From positions 1 through 64,000 of the forward strand of contig NZ_JACCFW010000003.1 of the NCBI RefSeq assembly GCF_013410455.1: a stretch of DNA of 64,000 nt, written 5' to 3'. This document shows positions 31,629 through 40,528 of this stretch, piece after piece. The translations under genes were made by a program, and so were the position numbers. The notes beneath the pieces were generated by a model. That model was given only the letters and a program-made list of their open reading frames with translations, did no database searches and had not been told where the DNA came from. Origin of the DNA: Allobranchiibius huperziae. GTDB taxonomy: Bacteria; Actinomycetota; Actinomycetes; Actinomycetales; Dermatophilaceae. Position 1 is the stretch's first letter. Every line of letters begins with the position of its first letter.

Positions 31629-32293
31629 GCGCCCCATCGCTATCGCGCGGCCGCAAAGACCCGGCCCCGGTCAACCCGTTCCTGCCCGCGGCACCACCGC
31701 CCGAGCCGGTGCAGGAGGCCATGCCGGTCGATGAGCTGCTGGGGGAGGACCTGGCGGCTACCGGCCCGGCTCGCCCATTGGGGATTCAGGCACCCGTGGG
31801 GGCCTCGTTGCCGCGCACGTTCGCCGGCCCCGAGGCCCGCACGTACATGGTGGGTCTGCACGGCGGCGCCGGTGTCACCACCCTCACGCAGCTGCTCGGG
31901 GAGCAGGTCGCGGTCGATGCCGGAACGAAGGTCCCGCTCGGTGGCACCCCGAAGGTGCTGCTCGTCGCGCGCACCCACGCCGCCGGCCTTGCCGCGGTGC
32001 AACGCGCCGGACAGGTCTGGGCCGCAGGGCAGCTCTCTGATGTCGAGCTGCTGGGCCTGGTCCTGGTCGACGACGGACCCCGCATCGGCAAAGCCCAGCT
32101 GTCCGCGTGCCGTCAGGTGATGCAGATCCTTCCCCGGACCTGGCGGATCGGGTGGGTCGAATCCTGGCGCACCCAGACCACCCCGGAGATCTCGGCCGCC
32201 CCGTTGCGGGTGCGCCGCACCGTTAACCAGCTGCGCGCGATCGGCGCACCTCGAACCGTCAACAGCACCACCAACGAAGGGAACCCGTCATGA
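31625..32293 (+). CDS. Degenerate P-loop conjugation protein (DUF6668-like)
   Basis: A 222-aa protein. A Pro-rich N-terminus is followed by TYMVGLHGGAGVTTLTQLLG, which resembles a Walker A loop lacking the catalytic Lys, then KVLLVARTHAAGLAAV and ELLGLVLVDDGPRIGKA. Such pseudo-ATPases sit beside MinD-like proteins in actinobacterial transfer operons. GTG 31625 overlaps the previous stop (GTGA). The DUF6668 link is from memory of the motif and tentative. Confidence 0.6.
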   Translation: MSAPSLSRGRKDPAPVNPFLPAAPPPEPVQEAMPVDELLGEDLAATGPARPLGIQAPVGASLPRTFAGPEARTYMVGLHGGAGVTTLTQLLGEQVAVDAGTKVPLGGTPKVLLVARTHAAGLAAVQRAGQVWAAGQLSDVELLGLVLVDDGPRIGKAQLSACRQVMQILPRTWRIGWVESWRTQTTPEISAAPLRVRRTVNQLRAIGAPRTVNSTTNEGNPS

Positions 32294-32589
32294 ACACCAC
32301 CGTCTCCACCCGCGTCGCCGCGCACCTATCGAGCCGCCTGTCGGCCTCCGGCATCCAGAAGCCCCCCGGCGTCGACGGCCTGACCAAGGTCGTCGGCTGG
32401 TCCATGTGGGCCGTCGCGCTGCTGTGCGTCCTGGGTTTCATCGGCGGCATCGCCTACCTGGTCATCGGAATGATCGAAGGCCGGGAGATCCACGGCGTGA
32501 AGATCATCGGCATCTCCCTCGTGGGCGCCGTCGTCGTCGGCTCAGCGACCACCTTCATTGCAACGTTGACCGGCGTCAGCATCGTCTGA
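32290..32589 (+). CDS. Small pilin-like membrane protein
   Basis: A 99-aa protein with two hydrophobic helices (VGWSMWAVALLCVLGFIGG and IIGISLVGAVVVGSATTFIA) separated by a short charged turn, after a 35-residue amphipathic N-terminus. This is the topology and size of VirB2/TrbC pilins. The ATG overlaps the previous stop (ATGA). No cyclisation motif is evident. Confidence 0.6.
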   Translation: MNTTVSTRVAAHLSSRLSASGIQKPPGVDGLTKVVGWSMWAVALLCVLGFIGGIAYLVIGMIEGREIHGVKIIGISLVGAVVVGSATTFIATLTGVSIV

Positions 32590-32636
32590 CCGACTGGTCA
32601 CCACATTCGCCGATCCTCAACCTCTAGGAGGCGGGC

Positions 32637-33419
32637 ATGGCTCGCGACGACAACAACGAAAACGACGACACCGCCGGTGGCGGCATCGCCAGCTCCCCCG
32701 TGTGGTGGGCAGCCGGTGGCGTAATCGTGCTGGTCATCGCCGGCCTGCTGTGGATCCTGCTCAGCAGAGGCGGGTCCGGGTCGACCGCTACACCGACCCG
32801 GACTGTCACCGCCTCACCCACCGTCAGCACAACAGGCACCGGCAGCCTGTCCGGGACCAGTACGGCGACCTCGAGTACCGCGTCGGGGGTTGGTGGATGC
32901 AATGTTCCGGGCGGCAACGGACTCGTGCCCACGTCGGCGATCCCGGCGACGTGGCAGACGGTCGGCGCGGTTGCAGTACCTGTGTCATCGACAGCTGGAC
33001 CTAAGACGATCACCGGCCCCGAAGGCAGTTTGCGGTCGTGTTACCAACACTCGCCGACAGGCGCCGTGATCGCGGCGATGAACATTGCGTTGGCGAGCAG
33101 TTCCTCCAATGGCCATGCCGTGATCGAGCAGGGGTACACACCCGGCCCTGGCAAGACGGAGGCTGAACAACTCCCAGCCGATCCCTCGAACGCGGCGATA
33201 GCGGGATTCAAAACGGAGGCCTGCACGCAGAGCTCGTGCCTAGTGCGGATTGCCATCACGGTGCAGGGCCAGAACATCGAGGGGACGATGCCGATGGTCT
33301 GGTCTGGTGGCGACTGGAAGGTGAATGGGCAGGTCACCGGTGTCGCCCAGGCCGTCGTTATCACCAGCTTGGCCACCTACGTTCCGATGTCACCGTCAGC
33401 TGGCGGAGGAACGTCGTGA
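32637..33419 (+). CDS. VirB8-like bitopic conjugation protein
   Basis: A 260-aa protein. An acidic cytosolic start, one transmembrane helix at about 21-43 (WWAAGGVIVLVIAGLLWILL), a Thr/Ser linker and a periplasmic-side NTF2-like domain (AAMNIALASSSSNG, then IEGTMPMVWSGGDWKVNG) with paired Cys. This is the shape of actinobacterial VirB8-like channel proteins. A GGAGG site precedes ATG 32637. Confidence 0.65.
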   Translation: MARDDNNENDDTAGGGIASSPVWWAAGGVIVLVIAGLLWILLSRGGSGSTATPTRTVTASPTVSTTGTGSLSGTSTATSSTASGVGGCNVPGGNGLVPTSAIPATWQTVGAVAVPVSSTAGPKTITGPEGSLRSCYQHSPTGAVIAAMNIALASSSSNGHAVIEQGYTPGPGKTEAEQLPADPSNAAIAGFKTEACTQSSCLVRIAITVQGQNIEGTMPMVWSGGDWKVNGQVTGVAQAVVITSLATYVPMSPSAGGGTS

Positions 33420-34975
33420 TCGCGGGAGCGGGCCGGCCGGTTGCGGTTGGGGGTTGTCTCGACCCCACCAAGGCGATCGGATGCGTTGTTGGGTCAGCTA
33501 CCAAGAGTGGCTTTGAGGAGGTCGTCAAGGCCTTCGGTGATGGTGCGCAGTCGATGTTGAAGACGGTCGCCACGTTTTGGGTGAAGGTCCCGGATCCTCA
33601 GCTCGGTGCGTCAACGTCCTCAGGGGGTCAGATCGCGTCGTTGGTAGGAGATGAGTCGTACATCATCGCGGTGCTGGCGACGTTCGGGTTCATCCTGGCG
33701 GTGGGCCGGTTGGTGTGGACCAGCAAGGCGGCTCAGTCCTCCCGGGAAATCGTGCGCGGGCTGATAGTGCTCACTGTCGCGTCGGCGTTGACCACGGCCG
33801 TGTTCTCGATCTTCCTGGAGGCCGGCAACGGCTACTCCGACTGGATTCTGGAGCAGGCGACCGGCAAGAACACGGCTGGGGACGCGTTCACCGCGATCAT
33901 CACCGAGTCGATCACCGCTGGTGGGGGCGGGGAGATCAACAACGCCCTGGGCGCGTGGTTCCTGCTGTTCCTGCTGCTGATCTTGGCCTCGCTGACGCAG
34001 ATCGTTTTCATGGTCGTGCGCGGCGCGGTGCTCTACGTCCTGGCGGTCTTCATCCCGGTCTTTGCGGCCGATTCGTACTCCGAAGAGGGCTGGGCACGGT
34101 TCAAGCGGGCGCTGATGCTGATGTTCGCGTTCACGATCTACAAGCCTGTCGCGGCGACGATCTACGCGACCGGGTTCAAGCTGCTGCACTCACCCGGCGA
34201 TCCGAACAAGACCACCGCCAGCCTGATGAACGGCATCTACGGCATCACCATCCTGGTGCTGGCGTCATTGGCGTTGCCGTCGCTGATCAAGTTCCTGGTC
34301 CCGATGGCTGCGATGGGTTCTTCCGGGGCGTTCTCCGGCGGGGCAGCACTGGGTGCCGTAGCGACCGGGGCGGTCGCGATCGGCACCATGGGCGCCTCCG
34401 CGGGGGCCTCCGGTGCGGGCGCAGCCGCCGGCGGCGGTGGGGCGTCGATGGCCGGCACTGGTGGCGGTGGAGGTGGCCTCACCGGTGGCGGCATGACCGG
34501 CGGTGGTGAGGGTGCCAGCCCGAAGGGCGGCGGCGGTTCGTCCGGTGAGAACTCCTCCGATGGGGGCATGCCCGGTGGTGGCGCCTTACCCGGCGGAGCG
34601 GGTGGTGGCGACTCAGGTGGCTCGGACGACGGCAGCGGGATCGTCCCGTCTGACGACGCGAGTAGCGCGCCGAGTGGGGGCAGCACCGGCGCTGGGTCCT
34701 CCGGTGGCGGTGCATCCACCGGGGGCGGCGGGTCTGGTTCGGGTTCCTCGGCCGGTGTCTCGTCGACGGGGGGACAGGAGTCCTCTGGCGGCGCAGGGCC
34801 GAGCGGTTCGGGGGCAATGCCCGTGGGTGCTCCCACCGGCGGTGGCGGCAGCTCCAGCGGGGGTTCTTCTGCTGGTGGCACCGCGGCACAGCTGGGCGGG
34901 CAAGCCGTGCAGCAGCTCAATGACATGGCGCAGGGCGCCGTTCCTGACGGAGCAGAAGAGGTGGGGCATGAGTGA
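33416..34975 (+). CDS. VirB6/TrbL-like polytopic membrane protein
   Basis: A 519-aa protein. Six or more hydrophobic helices lie between about residues 80 and 320 (SYIIAVLATFGFILAVG, GLIVLTVASALTTAVF, AWFLLFLLLILASL, VLYVLAVFIPVFAA, ITILVLASLALPSLI). The last 180 residues are almost only Gly/Ser/Ala with Pro, a long disordered cytosolic tail. This is the TrbL/VirB6 channel component of the transfer system. GTG 33416 overlaps the previous stop (GTGA); the longer frame to 33236 overlaps the VirB8-like gene and is spurious. Confidence 0.8.
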   Translation: MIAGAGRPVAVGGCLDPTKAIGCVVGSATKSGFEEVVKAFGDGAQSMLKTVATFWVKVPDPQLGASTSSGGQIASLVGDESYIIAVLATFGFILAVGRLVWTSKAAQSSREIVRGLIVLTVASALTTAVFSIFLEAGNGYSDWILEQATGKNTAGDAFTAIITESITAGGGGEINNALGAWFLLFLLLILASLTQIVFMVVRGAVLYVLAVFIPVFAADSYSEEGWARFKRALMLMFAFTIYKPVAATIYATGFKLLHSPGDPNKTTASLMNGIYGITILVLASLALPSLIKFLVPMAAMGSSGAFSGGAALGAVATGAVAIGTMGASAGASGAGAAAGGGGASMAGTGGGGGGLTGGGMTGGGEGASPKGGGGSSGENSSDGGMPGGGALPGGAGGGDSGGSDDGSGIVPSDDASSAPSGGSTGAGSSGGGASTGGGGSGSGSSAGVSSTGGQESSGGAGPSGSGAMPVGAPTGGGGSSSGGSSAGGTAAQLGGQAVQQLNDMAQGAVPDGAEEVGHE

Positions 34976-36497
34976 CATCAGTGCAACCGAGGGTTTGGGC
35001 CCGAAGCGGGTCACGTACGGCAACCTGCGTCAACCGAAGGTCCCCGGATTGTTCGGGTTGCCGCCGGTGTTCCTGGCCGGGGTGGGCCTGGCCGCGCTGG
35101 TGCTGATCGGGGTCAGCATCAGCGGCCACCTCCTGCTGGGCCTGGGTCTGATCCTGGTCACCCTCGCGGTGTCGGGGGTGATGCTGATCCCGCACCCGTC
35201 AGGGCTCAACCCGTACGTGCGGACCGCCCGGTGGGCACGGCACCGTCGCGCGGAAAAGGCCGGCCTGACGATGCTGCGCCAGGGTCCGGTCGGGCACACC
35301 CCTGACGGAAAGGTCCGCCTGCCCGGTCTCGCGGCTGCGAGTGAGCTCACGCAGTGGCGTGACTCGTTGGGCCAACCGTTCGGGTTGATCAGCATCCCGT
35401 CGACGCATCACCACACGGTGGTGATCGAGTGTCACGCCGCCGGGACCGGGGGAGTGGACCAGCACGTCATCGACTCCCAGGTCGCGCACTGGGGCGCCTG
35501 GCTGGCCGGGTTGGGCCAGACCGGGGACATCGTTGCCGCGGCCGCCGTCGTCGAGACCGCACCCGATACCGGGCACCGACTGCGGCGGGCCGCGTTCGCG
35601 GATCTGGACGCCAGCTCGCCGGCGTTCTCTCAGAAGGTGCTGACCGACTCGGTTGCGGGAGCAGCAGGGTCGGCGGTCATCACCACCCGCCTGACGGTCA
35701 CCTTCACCGGCAAACCCTCCATTGAGGGTGCCCGGGGTAAGGCGATCACGACGGCGCAGATGGCTGAAGAGATCGGCACCCGTCTCCCGTCGCTGTTGGA
35801 CGGGTTGAAAGCCACCGGCGCGGGCACCGGGTGCCGTCCGTGCACCGCGCAGGAACTGGTCGACACCGTCCGGGTCGCCTACGACCCCAGTGTTGCTGCG
35901 GACGTGGAGGAAGCGCGCACCAAGGACGGCACAGGGCTGTCCTGGGACCAGGCAGGACCCGTCGCCGCGCACGCTGGATACGACCACTACGAGCACGAGT
36001 CGGCGGTGTCGTGTTCCTGGCAGATGACCGCACCCCCGCGCGGAGTGTTCTACGACTCCACGCTGGCGGGGCTGTTGGCCCCGCACCGGGACCTGACCCG
36101 TAAACGGGTCGCGATCCTCTACCGGCCACAGACCCCGGAGCAGTCCGCCGACGCGGTGGACCGAGACGTGAAGAACACCACCTGGGCCGCCTCGGAGGGC
36201 CGAAGGGTGACCGCCCGTAAAAGTCAGGACAAGAAGGCGGCTGAGAAGACCGAGCAGGAGGAGGCCGCCGGCGCGTCGCTCGTGCGGTTCGGGATCGTCG
36301 TGACCGCAACGGTCCTCGACCCGGAGCTGCTGCCGCTGGCCCGTAAGACCGTCGCGTCCTCGCTGGCGGCGCCGGCCCGGTTGCGGCTGCGGTCAGCCAA
36401 GGGATCCCAGGACGTCGCGTTCGCCGCATCCCTGCCCATCGGACTGGTGCTGCCCGAGCACATGACGTTGCCCACCAGCATCCGAGAGGCCATGTAA
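34968..36497 (+). CDS. SCO6880 family conjugation membrane protein
   Basis: A 509-aa protein. Two membrane helices are close to the N-terminus (LFGLPPVFLAGVGLAALVLIGV and LLLGLGLILVTLAVSGVML), followed by a large cytosolic domain of the SCO6880 family, which in actinobacterial systems takes the place of VirB3 plus the N-terminal part of VirB4. A coiled stretch (KSQDKKAAEKTEQEE) lies near residue 420. The ATGAGTGA start overlaps the previous stop by 8 bp; the next gene starts on the last base of its stop. Confidence 0.8.
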   Translation: MSDISATEGLGPKRVTYGNLRQPKVPGLFGLPPVFLAGVGLAALVLIGVSISGHLLLGLGLILVTLAVSGVMLIPHPSGLNPYVRTARWARHRRAEKAGLTMLRQGPVGHTPDGKVRLPGLAAASELTQWRDSLGQPFGLISIPSTHHHTVVIECHAAGTGGVDQHVIDSQVAHWGAWLAGLGQTGDIVAAAAVVETAPDTGHRLRRAAFADLDASSPAFSQKVLTDSVAGAAGSAVITTRLTVTFTGKPSIEGARGKAITTAQMAEEIGTRLPSLLDGLKATGAGTGCRPCTAQELVDTVRVAYDPSVAADVEEARTKDGTGLSWDQAGPVAAHAGYDHYEHESAVSCSWQMTAPPRGVFYDSTLAGLLAPHRDLTRKRVAILYRPQTPEQSADAVDRDVKNTTWAASEGRRVTARKSQDKKAAEKTEQEEAAGASLVRFGIVVTATVLDPELLPLARKTVASSLAAPARLRLRSAKGSQDVAFAASLPIGLVLPEHMTLPTSIREAM

Positions 36498-38182
36498 TGA
36501 CCACCAACGTGGACCCGACTCGCACTGACGCCGAGACGTCCAACCCGTTCGCGGACCATTCGTCCACTACTGAACAGTTTCAGCCAGATGATGATCTGAG
36601 GCGTACCCGGCGAGCTGGCGGGTACACCAAAGCCAGGACACGATCCGCGGCCAAGAAGTCCGGCCTGCTCGGCAAGATCCGGGCGCGGCGTGCGGCGAAC
36701 ATCGCTGCTCGGCCCGTCGCACCTGGCAAACGGGGCTGGCCGGGTAAGGGGGGCGGAGCAGCGGTCATCGTGGATACCCCGCCGGAGTGGCGCGGGTCCT
36801 CAGTCCAGGTATGTGGCCTGTGGCCGTTCTCAGCCGGATCCGGCACCCCCGTCGTCGGCGTCCCGCTCGGGCGGCACCTGCTCACCCGGGGCACGGTCTG
36901 CGCGGACCCAGTCACCTGGTTCCTGAAGCGACTGATCAACAACCCCTCCGGGTTCGTCCTCGGCCGCCCCGGTCTCGGGAAGTCGTCCCTGGTCCGGAAG
37001 ATGGCCGCGGTCCTGCCCGCCTACGGGGTGCTACCCATCGTGCTGTCGGATCTGCGCCCGGACTACACCGACCTGATCCGCGCCCTCGACGGGCAGGTCA
37101 TCAAGGTCGGACGCGGGGAGGGCAACGTCAATCCATTGGACGTGGGGCCGTTGACGACACGCATCGGCGAGCTGCCCGAGCAGCTGCGCCGCAAAGCCCA
37201 CGCCGACCTGGAAGGCCGGCGCCTGAACGTCGTCCGGGGCCTGTGCGAACTGTCCGGGTCCGAGCTGCTGGACCACGAAGTCAACGTCCTGTCGACCGCG
37301 CTGCGGCTGGTCGACCCCGACCTGACCGGTCAGGCGGTCATCGCTGACTTGCAGGCCAAGATCGAAGAACGGCCCGAGGCGTTGCGCGCGATTGTGCAGG
37401 ACCGCGGCGAGGAAGGTCGCTACGCGGACCGCACCCAACGTCTCGTCGACGCGCTGCTCACGTTGGGGGAGGACGGGCCCTACGGGGACACCTTCGCCCG
37501 CCGCACCAGTGAACCGATGCGACTGGACCGGGCGGTGTCCTTCGACATGTCCGCGGTCGAGGACGACGACCAGGTCCTGCAGGCCGGGCTGCAGCTCGTG
37601 TGCTGGTCGTACGGCTCCGCCGGCGTCAGCGCGGCGAAGTACCTGGCCGATGCCGGCCTGGCCGAACGACGCGTGTACCTGCTGGTGATGGACGAGCTGT
37701 GGCTCGCGTTGAACGCGGCGACCTTCATGGTCGACCGCGTCAACGCCATCACCCGCCTGAACCGGGCACGGATGATCGGCCAGTTGCTGATCACCCACAC
37801 CATGGACGACCTCGTCCTGGCCACTGAGGCCGCCACGAAGAAGGCCTGGGGGTTCGTCGAACGCTCCGAAATGGTCTTCCTCGGCGGCCTGGCCGAGGGG
37901 GAGATGGGCAACCTGTCCAAGGTGTTCGGGATGTCCCGCCGGGAGCGGGAAATGATCACCGACTGGTCCATGGAAGGCACCGTCAACCCTGAGACGGGGC
38001 ACGCCGAAGCCGCCCCCGGACAGGGCAACTTCTTACTGAAAACGGGCAAGAAGCCCGGCATCCCCTTCCACGTCGAGCTCACCGCAGCAGAGCTGGCGAT
38101 CGGCAACACCAACGCCGCCTGGCAGAACTTGCAAGAGACCTGGTCCTCCCGCGAGACCACCGACACCGAGGTGGGCGCATGA
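36497..38182 (+). CDS. VirB4-like conjugation ATPase
   Basis: A 561-aa protein. Basic N-terminus, then the ATPase core: Walker A FVLGRPGLGKSSL at about residues 151-163, the IVLSDLRPDYTDL strand, Walker B LLVMDELWLAL at about 395-405, and the sensor-like QLLITHTMDDL. It lacks the N-terminal VirB4 domain, probably supplied by the SCO6880 protein just upstream. It would energise pilus assembly or substrate transfer. TAATG junction with the previous gene. Confidence 0.85.
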   Translation: MTTNVDPTRTDAETSNPFADHSSTTEQFQPDDDLRRTRRAGGYTKARTRSAAKKSGLLGKIRARRAANIAARPVAPGKRGWPGKGGGAAVIVDTPPEWRGSSVQVCGLWPFSAGSGTPVVGVPLGRHLLTRGTVCADPVTWFLKRLINNPSGFVLGRPGLGKSSLVRKMAAVLPAYGVLPIVLSDLRPDYTDLIRALDGQVIKVGRGEGNVNPLDVGPLTTRIGELPEQLRRKAHADLEGRRLNVVRGLCELSGSELLDHEVNVLSTALRLVDPDLTGQAVIADLQAKIEERPEALRAIVQDRGEEGRYADRTQRLVDALLTLGEDGPYGDTFARRTSEPMRLDRAVSFDMSAVEDDDQVLQAGLQLVCWSYGSAGVSAAKYLADAGLAERRVYLLVMDELWLALNAATFMVDRVNAITRLNRARMIGQLLITHTMDDLVLATEAATKKAWGFVERSEMVFLGGLAEGEMGNLSKVFGMSRREREMITDWSMEGTVNPETGHAEAAPGQGNFLLKTGKKPGIPFHVELTAAELAIGNTNAAWQNLQETWSSRETTDTEVGA

Positions 38183-38322
38183 GCATCCAGCCCGGCCACC
38201 GATCACTACCCGTCGAGCACCACCCCACGCTCGTGGAGCGGGTCCTGGACCGCCTCGGGGCCCTCGTCGTGGCACTCGTCCCGCATCGACGCACCCGCCG
38301 CGACAGGAGGCCCCGCCGATGA
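38179..38322 (+). CDS. 47-aa coupled peptide between the VirB4-like and VirD4-like genes
   Basis: ATG 38179 overlaps the VirB4-like stop (ATGA) and its own TGA overlaps the ATG of the coupling-protein gene at 38319 (ATGA), so it fits exactly between them. The product has an amphipathic/hydrophobic helix (VERVLDRLGALVVALVPH) and an Arg-rich end (RRTRRDRRPRR). The two exact overlaps argue that it is translated. It could be a membrane-associated accessory factor or act mainly to couple translation. Confidence 0.6.
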   Translation: MSIQPGHRSLPVEHHPTLVERVLDRLGALVVALVPHRRTRRDRRPRR

Positions 38323-40040
38323 GCCACCGACCGAACAAACGACCCGACCCCGGCCAGTCCGAGACCGGCTGGATCATCCTCATCTGTCTGATCCTCGGCG
38401 CGGGCGTGCTTGTAGGGCCCGCATACGCCGGGTGGCGTCTCGGCGGCCGCACCTGGTCGACGACGGCGATCGCGATCGCCGCCGTTTTGTATGCGGTCCT
38501 GGTGGGTCTGTTGGTCCTGGTGCTGCTGTTGGTGCGCAACTACCGCCGTGGGCGGGAGTGGACCGATGACCGTGCCCGGTCGATGTCCTCCCGGCGCGAC
38601 ATCGCTCCGTTGACCCAGCGGGAGGTTGCCAAGGACACCGCCCGGCTGGGTCCGCAGACGTCTCGGGCTGGGATCGGGGTGCGGATAGGGACCGCGATCG
38701 CCACCAAGCAACCGTTGTACGGGCCGTGGGAGTTCACCCAGCTGTGGTTCATGGGACCGCGGATGGGCAAGACGACGTCGCAGTGCATTCCGCACATCGT
38801 GGCCACCGGGGGCCCGGTGCTGTCGACGGCGAACAAACCGGACCTGTTGAACGCCACCCGTGGCCCGCGCAGCGAGATCGGGCGGGTGTGGGTCAGTGAC
38901 CCCCAACAGCTCGCAGGGGAGCCGGCCACCTGGTGGTGGGACCCGTTGTCGTACATCACCGCCGGGTTCGGCGCGGTCTCTCGCGCGGAGAAGCTGGCCG
39001 GGATCTTCCAGGCCGCCGCGGTCAAGACCGACGCCCGCGAGGACGCCTACTTCGGCCCCGGTGGTGAATCGTTGCTCGCAGACCTGCTGCTCGCGGCCGC
39101 GGTGGCCCGCGAGCCCATCACCCGCGTGTATGACTGGCTCACGTTCCCCGACGGTGAAGCCGGGTTGCCTAACCCCGTGCAGCTGCTACGCGATCACAGG
39201 ATGGCCGCCTCAGCGACGTCGCTGACCGGCCACATTCGCAAGACCTCCAAACAGCGCGATGGTCTGTACGGCACCGCCCAGGGGATCATGCGGTTTCTGC
39301 GCGAACCGGAGTTCCTGCCCTGGATCACCCCCACCGGCCCGGACGACGCTCGGCGCCAGTTCGACCCGGTCCACTTCGTGACCTCCCGCGAGACGCTGTA
39401 CCTGCTGTCGCAGGAAGGCCCTGGATCGGCCCGGGCGATCACCGCAGCGCTGGTCAATGCCGTGTTCGCGGCGGCGGAGGAGAAAGCCAACGCCAGCCCC
39501 GGGGGTCGACTGCCGGTGCCGTTGCTATGCGAGCTGGACGAGGCCGCGAACATCTGCCGGCTACCTCAGCTGCCGGACGTCTACTCCCACTTCGGATCCA
39601 AGGGGATCATCCTGGTCACGATCCTGCAGTCCCGCGAGCAGGGCGTCCGGGCGTGGGGTGAGAGCGGCCTGGAGAGCATGGTCTCCGCCGCCTCGATCCT
39701 CGGTGTTGGCGGCGGTATCCGCGACGAAAGCCACCTGCGGGGCCTGAGTCAGCTGATCGGGCAACGGCAGGTCATGCGCCGCTCCTCCAGCAGTGGCACC
39801 GGCGGGCACCGTTCCTCCTCGCGCGACGTCCGCGAAGAGGAGATTTTCCCCGTGGAGGACCTGGCCGCGTTCCCCCGCGGCCGCGGCGTGGTGTTCATCG
39901 CCGGCACCCGCCCGACCTTGATCAGCCTGGACCCCTGGTACACCCAGGACCCGGCGGCCGCAGCGAAGATCACCGCCAGCATCCAGTGCTACAGCCCCAC
40001 TGACGAAGCCGACGAACTACTCGCAGGGGCACGCAAATGA
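38319..40040 (+). CDS. VirD4/TraG-type coupling protein
   Basis: A 573-aa protein. Two N-terminal membrane helices (GWIILICLILGAGVLVGPAYA and TAIAIAAVLYAVLVGLLVLVLL) precede the cytosolic ATPase. Walker A is in LWFMGPRMGKTTSQCIP, followed by VLSTANKPDLL, Walker B in PLLCELDEAANICRLPQLP, and the glutamine of VTILQSREQG. It would recruit the relaxosome and pump DNA through the channel. ATGA junctions on both sides (40037 next). Confidence 0.9.
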   Translation: MSHRPNKRPDPGQSETGWIILICLILGAGVLVGPAYAGWRLGGRTWSTTAIAIAAVLYAVLVGLLVLVLLLVRNYRRGREWTDDRARSMSSRRDIAPLTQREVAKDTARLGPQTSRAGIGVRIGTAIATKQPLYGPWEFTQLWFMGPRMGKTTSQCIPHIVATGGPVLSTANKPDLLNATRGPRSEIGRVWVSDPQQLAGEPATWWWDPLSYITAGFGAVSRAEKLAGIFQAAAVKTDAREDAYFGPGGESLLADLLLAAAVAREPITRVYDWLTFPDGEAGLPNPVQLLRDHRMAASATSLTGHIRKTSKQRDGLYGTAQGIMRFLREPEFLPWITPTGPDDARRQFDPVHFVTSRETLYLLSQEGPGSARAITAALVNAVFAAAEEKANASPGGRLPVPLLCELDEAANICRLPQLPDVYSHFGSKGIILVTILQSREQGVRAWGESGLESMVSAASILGVGGGIRDESHLRGLSQLIGQRQVMRRSSSSGTGGHRSSSRDVREEEIFPVEDLAAFPRGRGVVFIAGTRPTLISLDPWYTQDPAAAAKITASIQCYSPTDEADELLAGARK

Positions 40041-40528
40041 ACCGCGTTGATGGCCCCAAGGGCGCCGGCCGGACGGCCGGATCTGGTGTAGTCACCCCTC
40101 TGCACCGTGACGAGCCTGAGGTCTCCGAGCACGTGGTCGTCACCGACAAACAGCAGGGACCGCCGCCACGGCAATTTGCCGGTGTGGACGAGTTCGTTGA
40201 CAGGTTCGTGCTCCCGCAGTGGCGCTACCGCCTCGACACCGAGGACGTGCGCTGGTGCGCCCGATGGTGGGAGCACACCGCCGCAATGGGTCGCCTGGAG
40301 GCCCTGTGGGAGGCATTCGAGGTCATGCGCCTCGACGACGCTCCCAGCATGTCGATCTGGTACCGCGACCACTTCGACGTGCACATGAGCGTGCTGACCC
40401 AACGCGACGGGGTCTTCCACCGTTGCTCCGCCGAACGCGGCATCCACGAACAACCCCGGCTCTGGCCCCACGAACAAGTACCACCGGGGCTGCTGAGCAC
40501 CGACACCACAGGAGGAAACGATGAGTGA
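40037..40528 (+). CDS. DUF4913 family protein
   Basis: A 163-aa soluble protein. The DUF4913 core is clear: FAGVDEFVDRFVLPQWRYRL, RWCARWWEHTAAMGRLEALWEAFEVMR, then MSIWYRDHFDVHMSVLTQRDG. The family is typical of actinobacterial conjugation operons next to the coupling protein; function unknown, perhaps a coupling-protein or relaxosome adaptor. ATGA overlap with the previous gene, 8-bp overlap with the next. Confidence 0.85.
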   Translation: MNRVDGPKGAGRTAGSGVVTPLHRDEPEVSEHVVVTDKQQGPPPRQFAGVDEFVDRFVLPQWRYRLDTEDVRWCARWWEHTAAMGRLEALWEAFEVMRLDDAPSMSIWYRDHFDVHMSVLTQRDGVFHRCSAERGIHEQPRLWPHEQVPPGLLSTDTTGGNDE

